Shown one piece after another: positions 20,374 to 27,419 of a stretch of DNA of 33,271 nt. The DNA comes from Patescibacteria group bacterium (lineage in GTDB: Bacteria > Patescibacteriota > Patescibacteriia > UBA9934 > GWF2-40-263), in contig SCSL01000037.1 in NCBI GenBank assembly GCA_004298405.1, positions 1 through 33,271 on the forward strand, read 5' to 3'. Numbering within the stretch: position 1 is the first letter of the stretch; each line of letters opens with the position of its first letter. Position numbers and translations under genes: made by a program. The notes beneath the pieces were generated by a model that saw only the letters and a list, made by a program, of their open reading frames with translations, was not told the DNA's origin and searched no databases.

Positions 20374-22278
20374 ATGCATACGTTCCTCTTGAAGGTCTCT
20401 CCTATCGCTCCCTCAAGAGCCGCGAGTAATTCGCTGGTTGGATTTGCCCTGCTCCTAGTTGTGGGGGGGCTTTTTTGTTTACCAATGGCGGCGCAGGCAG
20501 CTCCAAAGAATGGGTTTGAGGCGTTGCAGATTTCCGTCCCCCCATCTGGATTCGTGATGGAGCCGGGAGAAACTCAGGAAGTTCTTCTCACGTTTAAGAA
20601 CATCGGGACAAAGACTTGGACAAACTCTGGAAGTGCGTATGTTTCGATCTACACGTACGACCCCAAGTACCGTGTGAGCGATTTCAAGACCGACCATTGG
20701 ATCGATTACACACAAGCGGCTTTGTTGAAGGAATCGAGTGTTCCGGTTGGGTCTATCGGATCAATCTCTCTGGTACTGAAGGCTCCAAAGTCTGAAGGAA
20801 CGTATGAGGAGACGTTTCATCTCGCGGCAGAAGATGTTGCTTGGATTCCTGGCGGGGAATTTACCTTGACAATCAATGTCACGGACGAGGAAGAAGAGGA
20901 ACCGAGCATTGGTTCGCAAGATCTTTCGTTGGAAAATCCTCTGAGTGATGGGGAGGCATCACCGGAAAGCAATGGATTGTCTGCGACTGTGCTCTTGCGT
21001 TCCGAAAAGTCTGTCGAAGCGCAAGCGGGTGAAGTGATTCCCTACAAAGTCGGAGTCAAAAACACAGGAACCGTTACCTGGGGGACGCGCGAGATTGTGA
21101 CAACTGGCTACTCGATCGCGAGTGTGGACACAGCTCACGCGTCGTGGGTGAGTGATACACAACTCGTGATGAACACGGCGGGAAGCGTGAAACCAGGAGG
21201 CCTTGATCTTCTCGCCTTCACATTCACCGCCCCCACATCAAACGGATCGCATACTATCCGTTATCAAATGGCAGTCGACGATACCGTGATTCCAGATTTT
21301 TATATCGATATTCCTGTGGAAGTGACCGGTGGTTCCCCAGAGATCATCGACGATGAGGTAACAGTGGAAGAAGGGGATGTGAAATCAGACCGAATGATCG
21401 ACGAGCCGATCGTGCGAATCGGGTTGCTCACCATCGACGAGGAAACGGATTGGGTGACAGAGATTAGCTGTGACTCGACGTGGAAACTGGTCGACAGTGA
21501 AGGTGGGCTTCTTGGGGAGATGGAAGAGGACGAGATGGTACGAGCGTTTTACAAGAACCAACGCTATTACTTTAATCGAGGGAGGGGAATCGAGGAGACC
21601 TATAAGTATTTGCGATTCGAGCCCGACGACGAAGACGCCATCTGCACGATTGAAAATTTTGATCGTCGAGAAACGCGTGGAGCGTCCTATGCGCTCAACC
21701 AGTTTCGAGACACACTCGAACTCCAGTACATTCCTTACAAGGACGAAGTCTGGGTCATCAACGAACTGCCCATCGAAGAGTACTTGTATGGATTGGGAGA
21801 AACGTCCAATGCCTCACACGAAGAATTTAAGAAGTCGCTCATTACCGTGGCTCGCACCTATGCCCTGTACCACTGGGAACGAAACACCAAACACAATGGC
21901 TATTTTCACATGAACGCGTACGCGGATGATCAAGTCTACTTTGGCTACGAGTACGAAAAAAATAATCCGCTGATTCGGGAGGCCGTCGAAGATACACGCG
22001 GCGTAACAGTCAATTATGACGGGCGAACCGCACTTACTCCCTACTTTTCGCGCTCAGACGGTCGCACGCGATCCTGGAGTGAAGTCTGGGGTGGATCGGT
22101 TGCCTGGCTCATTGGAGTTGAGGCTCCGTGTGATAAAGAACGAGGATACACACTGTGGGGACATGGCGTCGGAATGGGCGCGACCGAGGCATTGTGCATG
22201 GCCAACAATGGCGATGATTGGGGAGAGATTTTGCACTATTTTTACACAGATATTGATTTAACAAAACGATGGGACTAA
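20374..22278 (+). CDS. SpoIID/LytB-domain protein with two NBR1-type Ig-like domains
   Basis: A 634-residue exported protein. It has a signal peptide with core LVGFALLLVVGGLFCLPM and site AQA-APK. Two β-sandwich repeats follow with the tryptophan motif FKNIGTKTWTNSG (74-86) and VKNTGTVTWG (228-237), typical of NBR1-like/CARDB-type domains. They are separated by an acidic linker (about 170-205). Another linker precedes the SpoIID domain (about 460-634): LPIEEYLYGLGET with candidate catalytic Glu-476, SLITVARTYALYHW, YADDQVYFGYEYE, PYFSRSDGRTRSW and WGHGVGMGATEAL. SpoIID proteins are lytic transglycosylases that act on denuded glycan strands. It overlaps the next gene (a D,D-peptidase) by 10 bases, which points to coordinated peptidoglycan processing. 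Confidence 0.85.
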   Translation: MHTFLLKVSPIAPSRAASNSLVGFALLLVVGGLFCLPMAAQAAPKNGFEALQISVPPSGFVMEPGETQEVLLTFKNIGTKTWTNSGSAYVSIYTYDPKYRVSDFKTDHWIDYTQAALLKESSVPVGSIGSISLVLKAPKSEGTYEETFHLAAEDVAWIPGGEFTLTINVTDEEEEEPSIGSQDLSLENPLSDGEASPESNGLSATVLLRSEKSVEAQAGEVIPYKVGVKNTGTVTWGTREIVTTGYSIASVDTAHASWVSDTQLVMNTAGSVKPGGLDLLAFTFTAPTSNGSHTIRYQMAVDDTVIPDFYIDIPVEVTGGSPEIIDDEVTVEEGDVKSDRMIDEPIVRIGLLTIDEETDWVTEISCDSTWKLVDSEGGLLGEMEEDEMVRAFYKNQRYYFNRGRGIEETYKYLRFEPDDEDAICTIENFDRRETRGASYALNQFRDTLELQYIPYKDEVWVINELPIEEYLYGLGETSNASHEEFKKSLITVARTYALYHWERNTKHNGYFHMNAYADDQVYFGYEYEKNNPLIREAVEDTRGVTVNYDGRTALTPYFSRSDGRTRSWSEVWGGSVAWLIGVEAPCDKERGYTLWGHGVGMGATEALCMANNGDDWGEILHYFYTDIDLTKRWD

Positions 22279-23333
22279 TTCGTCGAATAGGACTTCTGGG
22301 ACTGATAACCGCCGCAATCCCTGCGGCGGTTTTGGCACAGGAGGATCCGCTCGAACAGATTTATTTACAACGTTCTGATCTTCAAGTTGCTTTTGATCCA
22401 AAAACAAAGCAGGCGATTCCGGGGACGGCGGCGGGGTTCCTTCTTGACCTTGAAGACTGGGCAATCCAGTACGGCTGGATGGAACATGAGGAGCTTGTCT
22501 CGTATGGACCAGAGCAGGGAGATGGTGTGCCCGTGCGAGTCGATGCAAGTGAGATTGAGGCGTCGATCGAGTCAGTTGCCTATGTCGTCATGGATCGTTC
22601 GACAGGCAAGATCCTTACGGTTAAAAACGAGAATAAAGTCTGGCCGATTGCGAGTCTCACCAAGCTGGTGACCTCTGATGTTGTCTTAGATTATGAGATT
22701 TCCATGGATCAGGTTGCCGATGTTCGTACGACCGACGATGTGGGAGGAGCGAAGCTTTACGTTGAGGACGGCGACCTATTCTCTGTTCAAGATCTTTTCT
22801 ACGCGACGCTTGTTGCCAGTGCCAACAATGCCGCCAATGCGCTTTCGCGTACGACCGGTTTGTCACGCGCGGAGTTTCTTGAAGAGATGAATGCGCGTGC
22901 GCAAGCGCTCGGGCTCAATCAAACAGCCTTCGTCGATCCCACCGGTATTGAGCTTGGAAATGTTTCAACGGTGCGTGAAATGACGCGGCTCGCTTCGGAC
23001 ATTCTTCAACGCGATGAGATGAGGCGTTTCACGTCGACGTACACGAAGTACATTACGGATCTGACACAAGAGACTCAGAAGAAAATGACAAACACGAATT
23101 GGATGCTTTGGAAATCAGAATATGATGACCTGTATGTGACAGGGGGAAAAACGGGATACTTGGATGAGTCAGGCTGGAACCTTGTCGTTACGCTCAGACC
23201 CATGCAGGGAGATGCGGATACAGAGTTACTCATCGTCGTATTTGGTGCGCCATCTCGAGAAACTTCTTTTGAAGATGCCAATGCGCTTGCCGACTGGGCA
23301 TGGGAGGTTCATGAATGGCAAAAACAAAACTAG
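22269..23333 (+). CDS. D-alanyl-D-alanine carboxypeptidase/endopeptidase (peptidase S11)
   Basis: A 354-residue exported penicillin-binding-type peptidase that trims or cleaves peptidoglycan stem peptides. The signal peptide ends VLA-QED. An N-terminal ~70-residue lead region precedes the catalytic domain. Active-site motifs are present: SxxK as ASLTKL (Ser-129, Lys-132), SxN as ASANNA, and KTG as GGKTGYLDESGWN. There is no C-terminal membrane anchor; the protein ends about 50 residues after KTG, so the family's C-terminal β domain is absent. The start overlaps the SpoIID-like gene (ATG 22269 before its stop at 22276-22278). It converges on the MFS gene. Confidence 0.9.
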   Translation: MGLIRRIGLLGLITAAIPAAVLAQEDPLEQIYLQRSDLQVAFDPKTKQAIPGTAAGFLLDLEDWAIQYGWMEHEELVSYGPEQGDGVPVRVDASEIEASIESVAYVVMDRSTGKILTVKNENKVWPIASLTKLVTSDVVLDYEISMDQVADVRTTDDVGGAKLYVEDGDLFSVQDLFYATLVASANNAANALSRTTGLSRAEFLEEMNARAQALGLNQTAFVDPTGIELGNVSTVREMTRLASDILQRDEMRRFTSTYTKYITDLTQETQKKMTNTNWMLWKSEYDDLYVTGGKTGYLDESGWNLVVTLRPMQGDADTELLIVVFGAPSRETSFEDANALADWAWEVHEWQKQN

Positions 23334-23358
23334 AGATCATGGAAAAACTTAGGATGTT

Positions 23359-23994
23359 TTATGCGGCCAGGTTTTTACACCGGAAAAGTTTCGTCCGAAT
23401 CGGATAGAGGAAGAACACGCCCAGGAGACTCACGGTTACCACCACAACAATGAGCGATTTGTAGCCGATGGTTGTCGCAAAGATTCCTCCTAATGAGGCG
23501 GCAATGGCAGAACTGAAGTCGACGAGGGTGAAGTAGATGCCCCATTCTGTTCCCTCTCGAGTCTTATCAATGTGTCGGGTGAAGATAGCCATATAGGAAG
23601 GGAACGTGAAGGCAAGAGCCACGCCATAAAGAAATTGCACGGCGTACAGTTGGAGGGGCGTATGAATGAAGAGATAGAGGATAGGAATAATGGCGCCAGC
23701 AAGCGAACCAAAAAAAATGAACTGGAAATCGTCATCTTCGCCGCAGACGCGATCAATGATCGCCGCCGCGGGGATTTGTAAGACACTTTTGGTCACGAGA
23801 AAAATAGAAGCGGCCGCTCCTGCGACGGCTGCGTTCCCGCCTTCGATGAAGTCTACGATGAAGAGGGCAAAAATAGGTCCCAAAAGCCCGAGAGCGCCAA
23901 TCCAGATGACATCCGAAAGGATAAGGCATCGGATGACAAGATTCATGTTTTTCAGGAGGTATTCGCGGATATGCACTGAACGTTTTGCGGGCAT
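23359..23994 (-). CDS. half-length MFS transporter-like protein (six helices)
   Basis: A 211-residue membrane protein resembling one half of a major facilitator. It starts with a short cytoplasmic segment, then VIRCLILSDVIWIGALGLLGPIFALFIVDFI (helix 1), GAAASIFLVTKSVLQIPAAAIID (helix 2), IIDRVCGEDDD (loop 2-3, the place of the MFS D-R-x-G-R motif) and four more helices, ending in a basic tail. MFS proteins usually have 12 helices; no second half lies next to it, so it either dimerises or is a remnant. The coding frame is intact. The convergent stop of the carboxypeptidase is 25 bases away. Substrate unknown. Confidence 0.7.
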   Translation of the reverse strand: MPAKRSVHIREYLLKNMNLVIRCLILSDVIWIGALGLLGPIFALFIVDFIEGGNAAVAGAAASIFLVTKSVLQIPAAAIIDRVCGEDDDFQFIFFGSLAGAIIPILYLFIHTPLQLYAVQFLYGVALAFTFPSYMAIFTRHIDKTREGTEWGIYFTLVDFSSAIAASLGGIFATTIGYKSLIVVVVTVSLLGVFFLYPIRTKLFRCKNLAA

Positions 23995-23996
23995 AC

Positions 23997-24578
23997 CTAT
24001 TTGACCACACTTTTTACTTTTCCCTGCGCGACCGCTCCAAGGGAGCTGAGCCGCCGTTTATCCTCTTCCACAAGACGAGTAATAAGTTCTTTCACGTGTT
24101 CTGGATCGTCGATATTTTTAAAGTGAAATCGTCCCTTCTCTCCTGCTGTTTGTACGTATACTTGTCCATACGTAAAAATTGTTTGGAGAATACCGTGAAT
24201 TTCAGCCGTCGTATCCTGAACGGCCGCCAGGTCTAGTTCTGAGGCGGTGCGATTGAAAAGTCCTTCTTGTTCAATGTTGATGATTCGTTCGTTGGTGATG
24301 ATCCAGGTATCCAAGTAGTAATCGGTGAATTCAAGAAAAGCCACGAGCCAGATAGAGAGGAAGTAGATACTTCCGATGATGGCGAGGAATGGACCGATCA
24401 CGGGATGCGCAAGCCAATCCGCGACCGTCTTTTCAAAATAGAATCCAATCGCAAGGGGGATGCTCAGAAGCAAAAAGAATGCGCTTCCAATTGCCAAGAG
24501 GGCAAACCAATGCCGACGCAAAAAAAGGATAACATGTTCATCGGGTCGTTGGTTGGGGAGATGGTCAAGCCGCATCAT
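23997..24578 (-). CDS. bacterial PH-domain (bPH2, YdbT-like) membrane protein
   Basis: A 193-residue protein. An N-terminal cytoplasmic segment with ~13 charged/polar residues precedes two helices (HWFALLAIGSAFFLLLSIPLAIGF and PFLAIIGSIYFLSIWLVAFLEF). The PH-like β domain follows: YYLDTWIITNERIINIEQEGLFNRTASELDLAAVQDTTAEIHG, in which WIITNERI and the LFNR...L..VQD motif are the bPH2 (PF03703) signature. A basic tail follows. The function of the family is unsettled. The start, ATG 24578 or 24575, overlaps the upstream small gene's stop (TATGATG). Its stop is 2 bases before the MFS gene start, so bPH2 and MFS are likely coupled. Confidence 0.85.
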   Translation of the reverse strand: MMRLDHLPNQRPDEHVILFLRRHWFALLAIGSAFFLLLSIPLAIGFYFEKTVADWLAHPVIGPFLAIIGSIYFLSIWLVAFLEFTDYYLDTWIITNERIINIEQEGLFNRTASELDLAAVQDTTAEIHGILQTIFTYGQVYVQTAGEKGRFHFKNIDDPEHVKELITRLVEEDKRRLSSLGAVAQGKVKSVVK

Positions 24579-24859
24579 AGGGCGGGGAAAAGTGTTTCAT
24601 CGGAAAATGTTGCCGCGTCATTCAATGAGATGGGGAGCGTCCAGTCGTATTCCATCAGAAGCATGGTTGAACCTGCCACAAGAAGAATCGTTCCTCCGGT
24701 AAAAATTGTGATAATGAGGTAGAGACCAAAGCCATACACACCGTATCGAACCAAGTGGTAGATGTTGAAGAGGCTGTAAAGGAGATAAAACAACATATAT
24801 GCCCCAAACACAAAGAGAAATACATAGATCGGAATGTGGATGTTGGGAATGTCAAACAT
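24575..24859 (-). CDS. small membrane protein of unknown function
   Basis: A 94-residue protein with an N-terminal amphipathic segment (MFDIPNIHIPI), a first long hydrophobic helix (YVFLFVFGAYMLFYLLYSLFNIY) and a second region (YGVYGFGLYLIITIFTGGTILLVAGSTMLL). It ends with a short acidic C-terminus. The pattern resembles small pilus- or translocation-associated membrane proteins, but no family is recognised. It overlaps the bPH2 gene and starts 7 bases after the ruvB stop, so ruvB, this gene, bPH2 and MFS form one unit. Confidence 0.6.
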   Translation of the reverse strand: MFDIPNIHIPIYVFLFVFGAYMLFYLLYSLFNIYHLVRYGVYGFGLYLIITIFTGGTILLVAGSTMLLMEYDWTLPISLNDAATFSDETLFPAL

Positions 24860-24866
24860 ACTACTG

Positions 24867-25877
24867 TTATGTTATCACATGTTTGTATCCATGTTCGGTT
24901 ACCACACGTCCACGCGGTGTGCGGGCGAGGAACCCAATTTGGATAAGGAACGGTTCATGGACGTCCTCGATCGTTTGGACTTCTTCTTGGGTAGCCGCCG
25001 CAATGGTTGAGAGACCCACGGGGCCTCCGCCAAATTTTTCGATGATGGTGGTGAGGATACGCCGGTCCGTTTGGTCGAGCCCCATGTGGTCGACGGTAAG
25101 TTTCTTGAGAGCCTCCTCACAAAGAGATTCTGAAATCTGTCCGTCGCTTCGAACTTCTGCAAAGTCTCGCACACGTCGCAGGAGACGATTGGCAATGCGA
25201 GGCGTTTTGCGGGAACGTGTTGCGAGAATGTCGATGGCCTGTGGGTCGATGGCGGTTCCCAAGAGATAGGCACTTCGTTTTACAATTGAACCAATATGTT
25301 CATCCTCATAGAAGTTGAGATGGTGGGTCACACCGAATCGGTCGCGCAGAGGTCCTGTGAGTAGGGAGAGACGTGTCGTGGCGCCAATCAAGGTGAAGCG
25401 CTCAAGGTTGAGTCGCAGGGTGCGCGCGGTTGGACCCTTACCCACGATGATATCTAAGGCGTAATCCTCCATGGCTGGATACAGAATTTCCTCGATCGTT
25501 TTATTGAGGCGATGAATTTCGTCGATAAACAGAATGTCACCGCGACCAAGATTTGAGAGGATCGCGGCCAGATCACCGACACGCTCGAGTGCTGGTCCAG
25601 AGGTTACGCGTATCTGTGAGCCCATCTCATGGGCGATGATGTGAGCGAGAGTGGTCTTCCCAAGACCAGGGTTCCCGTAGAGCAGGACATGCTCGATCGG
25701 TTCCTGACGCTTTTTGGCGGCTTCGATGAAGATCGAAAGGTTTTCCTTGATGTCGTCTTGACCGACAAAATCCTGAAGGGTCTGTGGTCGCAACCCAACC
25801 TCAAACTCCCGCTCCTCATTTGGGGCCTCGGTTGCCACGATTCGCTCTGGGATCTCCATTTCTTCACGTTCGATCAT
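24867..25877 (-). CDS. ruvB: Holliday junction branch-migration ATPase RuvB
   Basis: Hexameric AAA+ motor that, with RuvA, drives Holliday-junction branch migration during recombination repair. It has 336 residues, the normal RuvB length. Motifs: Walker A GNPGLGKT (68-75), Walker B DILFIDEIHR (114-123), sensor-type GATTRLSLLTGPLRDRFG, and the C-terminal winged helix with VDHMGLDQTDRRIL and GGGPVGLSTIAAA. The end, EPFLIQIGFLARTPRGRVVT, is the family C-terminus. The start is 25877 or 25859. It is first gene of a four-gene unit. A hairpin repeat lies 10 bases upstream. Confidence 0.95.
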   Translation of the reverse strand: MIEREEMEIPERIVATEAPNEEREFEVGLRPQTLQDFVGQDDIKENLSIFIEAAKKRQEPIEHVLLYGNPGLGKTTLAHIIAHEMGSQIRVTSGPALERVGDLAAILSNLGRGDILFIDEIHRLNKTIEEILYPAMEDYALDIIVGKGPTARTLRLNLERFTLIGATTRLSLLTGPLRDRFGVTHHLNFYEDEHIGSIVKRSAYLLGTAIDPQAIDILATRSRKTPRIANRLLRRVRDFAEVRSDGQISESLCEEALKKLTVDHMGLDQTDRRILTTIIEKFGGGPVGLSTIAAATQEEVQTIEDVHEPFLIQIGFLARTPRGRVVTEHGYKHVIT

Positions 25878-25886
25878 ACTCCGGTT

Positions 25887-25907
25887 CCCCTCCTTTTTAA
25901 GGAGGGG
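25887..25907. repeat. hairpin repeat upstream of ruvB
   Basis: CCCCTCCTT, TTT, AAGGAGGGG, followed by CTAGGGGTGG: 9-bp stem, 3-base loop. This type of palindrome with a GGGGTGGTT tail recurs in the ligase gene as a related C-run/G-run form. Confidence 0.6.
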
Positions 25908-25958
25908 CTAGGGGTGGTTACGAGTCCATTATGCCTGCGACCGAGTTCGTGAGCAAAT

Positions 25959-25988
25959 AAAAACACTCTTGATCCCAAGAGCGTTTTT
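25959..25988 (-). terminator. terminator of tRNA-Leu
   Basis: CTCTTG/CAAGAG stem (6 bp, extended by C-G beyond one mismatch), ATCC loop, and T-rich flanks on both sides. It directly follows the tRNA on the minus strand. Confidence 0.75.
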
Positions 25989-25990
25989 AT

Positions 25991-26076
25991 TGGTGGGCCG
26001 GGAGGGGATCGAACCCTCATGAGGTTTCCCTCACGACATTTTAAGTGTCGAGCGTATACCATTCCGCCACCGGCCC
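25991..26076 (-). tRNA. tRNA-Leu (anticodon UAA), CCA encoded
   Basis: On the minus strand GGGCCGG pairs with CCGGCCC, followed by discriminator A and CCA (25993-25991). The anticodon stem CGACA/TGTCG encloses CTTAAAA with UAA. The long variable arm (TGAGGG-AAA-CCTCA) and T loop TTCGATC are normal. It is complete and uninterrupted. Its 5' end lies 6 bases after the HNH gene stop, and no good promoter is visible in between, so transcription probably passes through the HNH gene from upstream. Confidence 0.95.
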
Positions 26077-26082
26077 ATTTGT

Positions 26083-26556
26083 TTATCCTCTTCGTTTGTT
26101 TCTGCCACGATGCGTTGGTTTTAAGCTATGGCAGTTTGGGCAGAGAATTCGTAAATTCACCAACCGGTTGTCATGCTTATCTCCATTGACGTGGTCTAGT
26201 TCCAATGGGATTCTCCCATCTTCTGATTTTTTTGCCCAGCCGCATTCTTCACACCTCACTTTTTTTAGACCTACTCGAAAAAGTCTTTTTTTGAGCTTGA
26301 AACTTTGATAGAGGCTTCCTTTGACCAAAACATCATCAAGCGACTGGACATACCTATTTGGATGTCTAAGTCCTCGAGACCAAGCCCTTCCTTTAAAGTG
26401 ACTAATATCAATCTTGAGTTCAGCAAGGTAACGTTTTATCTGATCGTAGTTTCCTCCTGCTGGAACCAAGCCAAGCTTTTCAATCACTTGTCTAAAACTG
26501 ATTGATTCCTTTGCAGCCTTTATTAGTGCGGGATTTGTCCACTTCTTTTTTCTCAT
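26083..26556 (-). CDS. HNH endonuclease with N-terminal HTH-like part, inserted at tRNA-Leu
   Basis: A 157-residue free-standing HNH nuclease. Its N-terminal part (SFRQVIEKLGL ... YDQIKRYLAELKI) looks like a helix-turn-helix, as in homing-type HNH proteins. The HNH/zinc module is RCEECGW (Cys-102, Cys-105), the catalytic LELDHVNGDKHDN (His-122 and following residues) and ILCPNCHSL (Cys-139, Cys-142, His-143). It probably cuts DNA near its insertion site, which is inference. It lies between a complete tRNA-Leu and a displaced tRNA-Leu 5' fragment. Its own extended -10 (TGATACAAT) lies 13 bases before ATG 26556. No frameshift. Confidence 0.85.
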   Translation of the reverse strand: MRKKKWTNPALIKAAKESISFRQVIEKLGLVPAGGNYDQIKRYLAELKIDISHFKGRAWSRGLRHPNRYVQSLDDVLVKGSLYQSFKLKKRLFRVGLKKVRCEECGWAKKSEDGRIPLELDHVNGDKHDNRLVNLRILCPNCHSLKPTHRGRNKRRG

Positions 26557-26568
26557 ATGGTACAGGCA

Positions 26569-26574
26569 ATTGTA
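26569..26574 (-). promoter_or_regulatory. extended -10 element for the HNH gene
   Basis: On the minus strand TG-A-TACAAT reads as an extended -10. The start would fall about 6 bases before the HNH start codon. No convincing -35 is present. Confidence 0.4.
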
Positions 26575-26592
26575 TCATATAAATTAGGTTCC

Positions 26593-26615
26593 TATACCAT
26601 TCCGCCACTCGCCCA
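26593..26615 (-). pseudogene. displaced 5' fragment of a tRNA-Leu gene
   Basis: On the minus strand GGGCGAGTGGCGGAATGGTA leads a fragment that matches the 5' acceptor and D arm of the nearby tRNA-Leu. Sixteen bases (26593-26608) are identical to 26055-26070. The match stops after GGTATA, in the D loop, and HNH-side sequence follows. The acceptor arm GGGCGAG differs from the intact tRNA's GGGCCGG at two positions and would mispair with its 3' arm. Confidence 0.85.
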
Positions 26616-26624
26616 CACGGGAAA

Positions 26625-26653
26625 AGGGTAGCAAAGAAGCGGCTTTACGCCAA
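26625..26653 (-). promoter_or_regulatory. promoter upstream of the tRNA-Leu fragment
   Basis: On the minus strand TTGGCG (26653-26648), 17 bp, TACCCT (26630-26625), placed 10 bases before the fragment's 5' end. This is where a tRNA promoter would be. It overlaps the last codons of the AlkD-like gene. It is probably the native tRNA-Leu promoter, now driving the fragment, the HNH gene and the intact tRNA. Confidence 0.55.
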
Positions 26654-27394
26654 GGTTCGGTGATGGGCTCGTTTCTGTTTTAGTCGTTTTTTGTCTGTAG
26701 GAGAGAGTTTCTCCGTCGCATACGAAAAGGTAATCGCCGGGAGCTCGAGGACATGAGATTCGAGGAACGTGAGGGTTTCGCGCGGCCAGAGTTTGTGCGC
26801 TTCACGCAATTGCCAGCCCACGCCTTTTTGGACATAGAGATCTTTGTCCTGGAGGAGCGGCTCGATGAGAGACAAGACGACTCTGCGTGAAGGAGGACTG
26901 CGTCGAGGACTTGCGTAGTAGATGGTCGAGACGACCGAAGCGCGACGCTTCCATGGGTTCGTTGAGCGATTCCATTGTTGAAGTATTGGTTCAATCAGCG
27001 TTCCGTGTTGTTCATAGAGAATCGACACCAACTGGCAGAGTTGGTCGGCATGCGCCCAGTTTTCGATGCGCTCCATCCATCCTCTGAAGATACGGAAATG
27101 TTTTTGGGTGAGCGTCGACGACTTCCATCGGTAGTAGATGAGCGGCAGGCTCATGACGTCATGGAGCTTTGTGTGGTTCCAGATCTGATTCCAAATTTCG
27201 AGAATCTCCTTATCTGTTTTGTCGTAGAAAGAAAATCCATCACGGACGAGCCGGTTGAGGTCAGGCATCCGCACGGCAAGAAACTTCAGATTCGTTCTGG
27301 TGATCGGCTGGAAGGACGCTTTGTAGGGCGCGTCGACCGGAAGTTTACGGACGCGCGCTTCGACCTCATGGAGGGGGTTTGCTTGACGAGGCAT
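26645..27394 (-). CDS. DNA alkylation repair protein (AlkD family)
   Basis: A 249-residue all-helical HEAT-repeat protein related to DNA glycosylases AlkC/AlkD, which remove alkylated purines. The start ATG 27394 (MPRQANPLHEVEARV) is chosen because the longer frame overlaps the divergent gene. Visible family segments are LEIWNQIWNHTKLHDVMSLPLIYY (early helices), WMERIENWAHADQLC (Trp/Asp active-site region), WNRSTNPWKRRASVV, and DKDLYVQKGVGWQLREAHK with the final helices. It is divergent from the desaturase-like gene with only 25 bases between starts. Confidence 0.75.
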   Translation of the reverse strand: MPRQANPLHEVEARVRKLPVDAPYKASFQPITRTNLKFLAVRMPDLNRLVRDGFSFYDKTDKEILEIWNQIWNHTKLHDVMSLPLIYYRWKSSTLTQKHFRIFRGWMERIENWAHADQLCQLVSILYEQHGTLIEPILQQWNRSTNPWKRRASVVSTIYYASPRRSPPSRRVVLSLIEPLLQDKDLYVQKGVGWQLREAHKLWPRETLTFLESHVLELPAITFSYATEKLSPTDKKRLKQKRAHHRTLA

Positions 27395-27419
27395 ATCGAT
27401 ATGCAAAAATGGGATCACT

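Noticed and set aside
25991..26653. Group I or self-splicing intron in tRNA-Leu(UAA)
   Set aside because: Such introns interrupt the anticodon loop. Here the tRNA-Leu is complete and the HNH gene lies outside it, with only a 5' fragment upstream.
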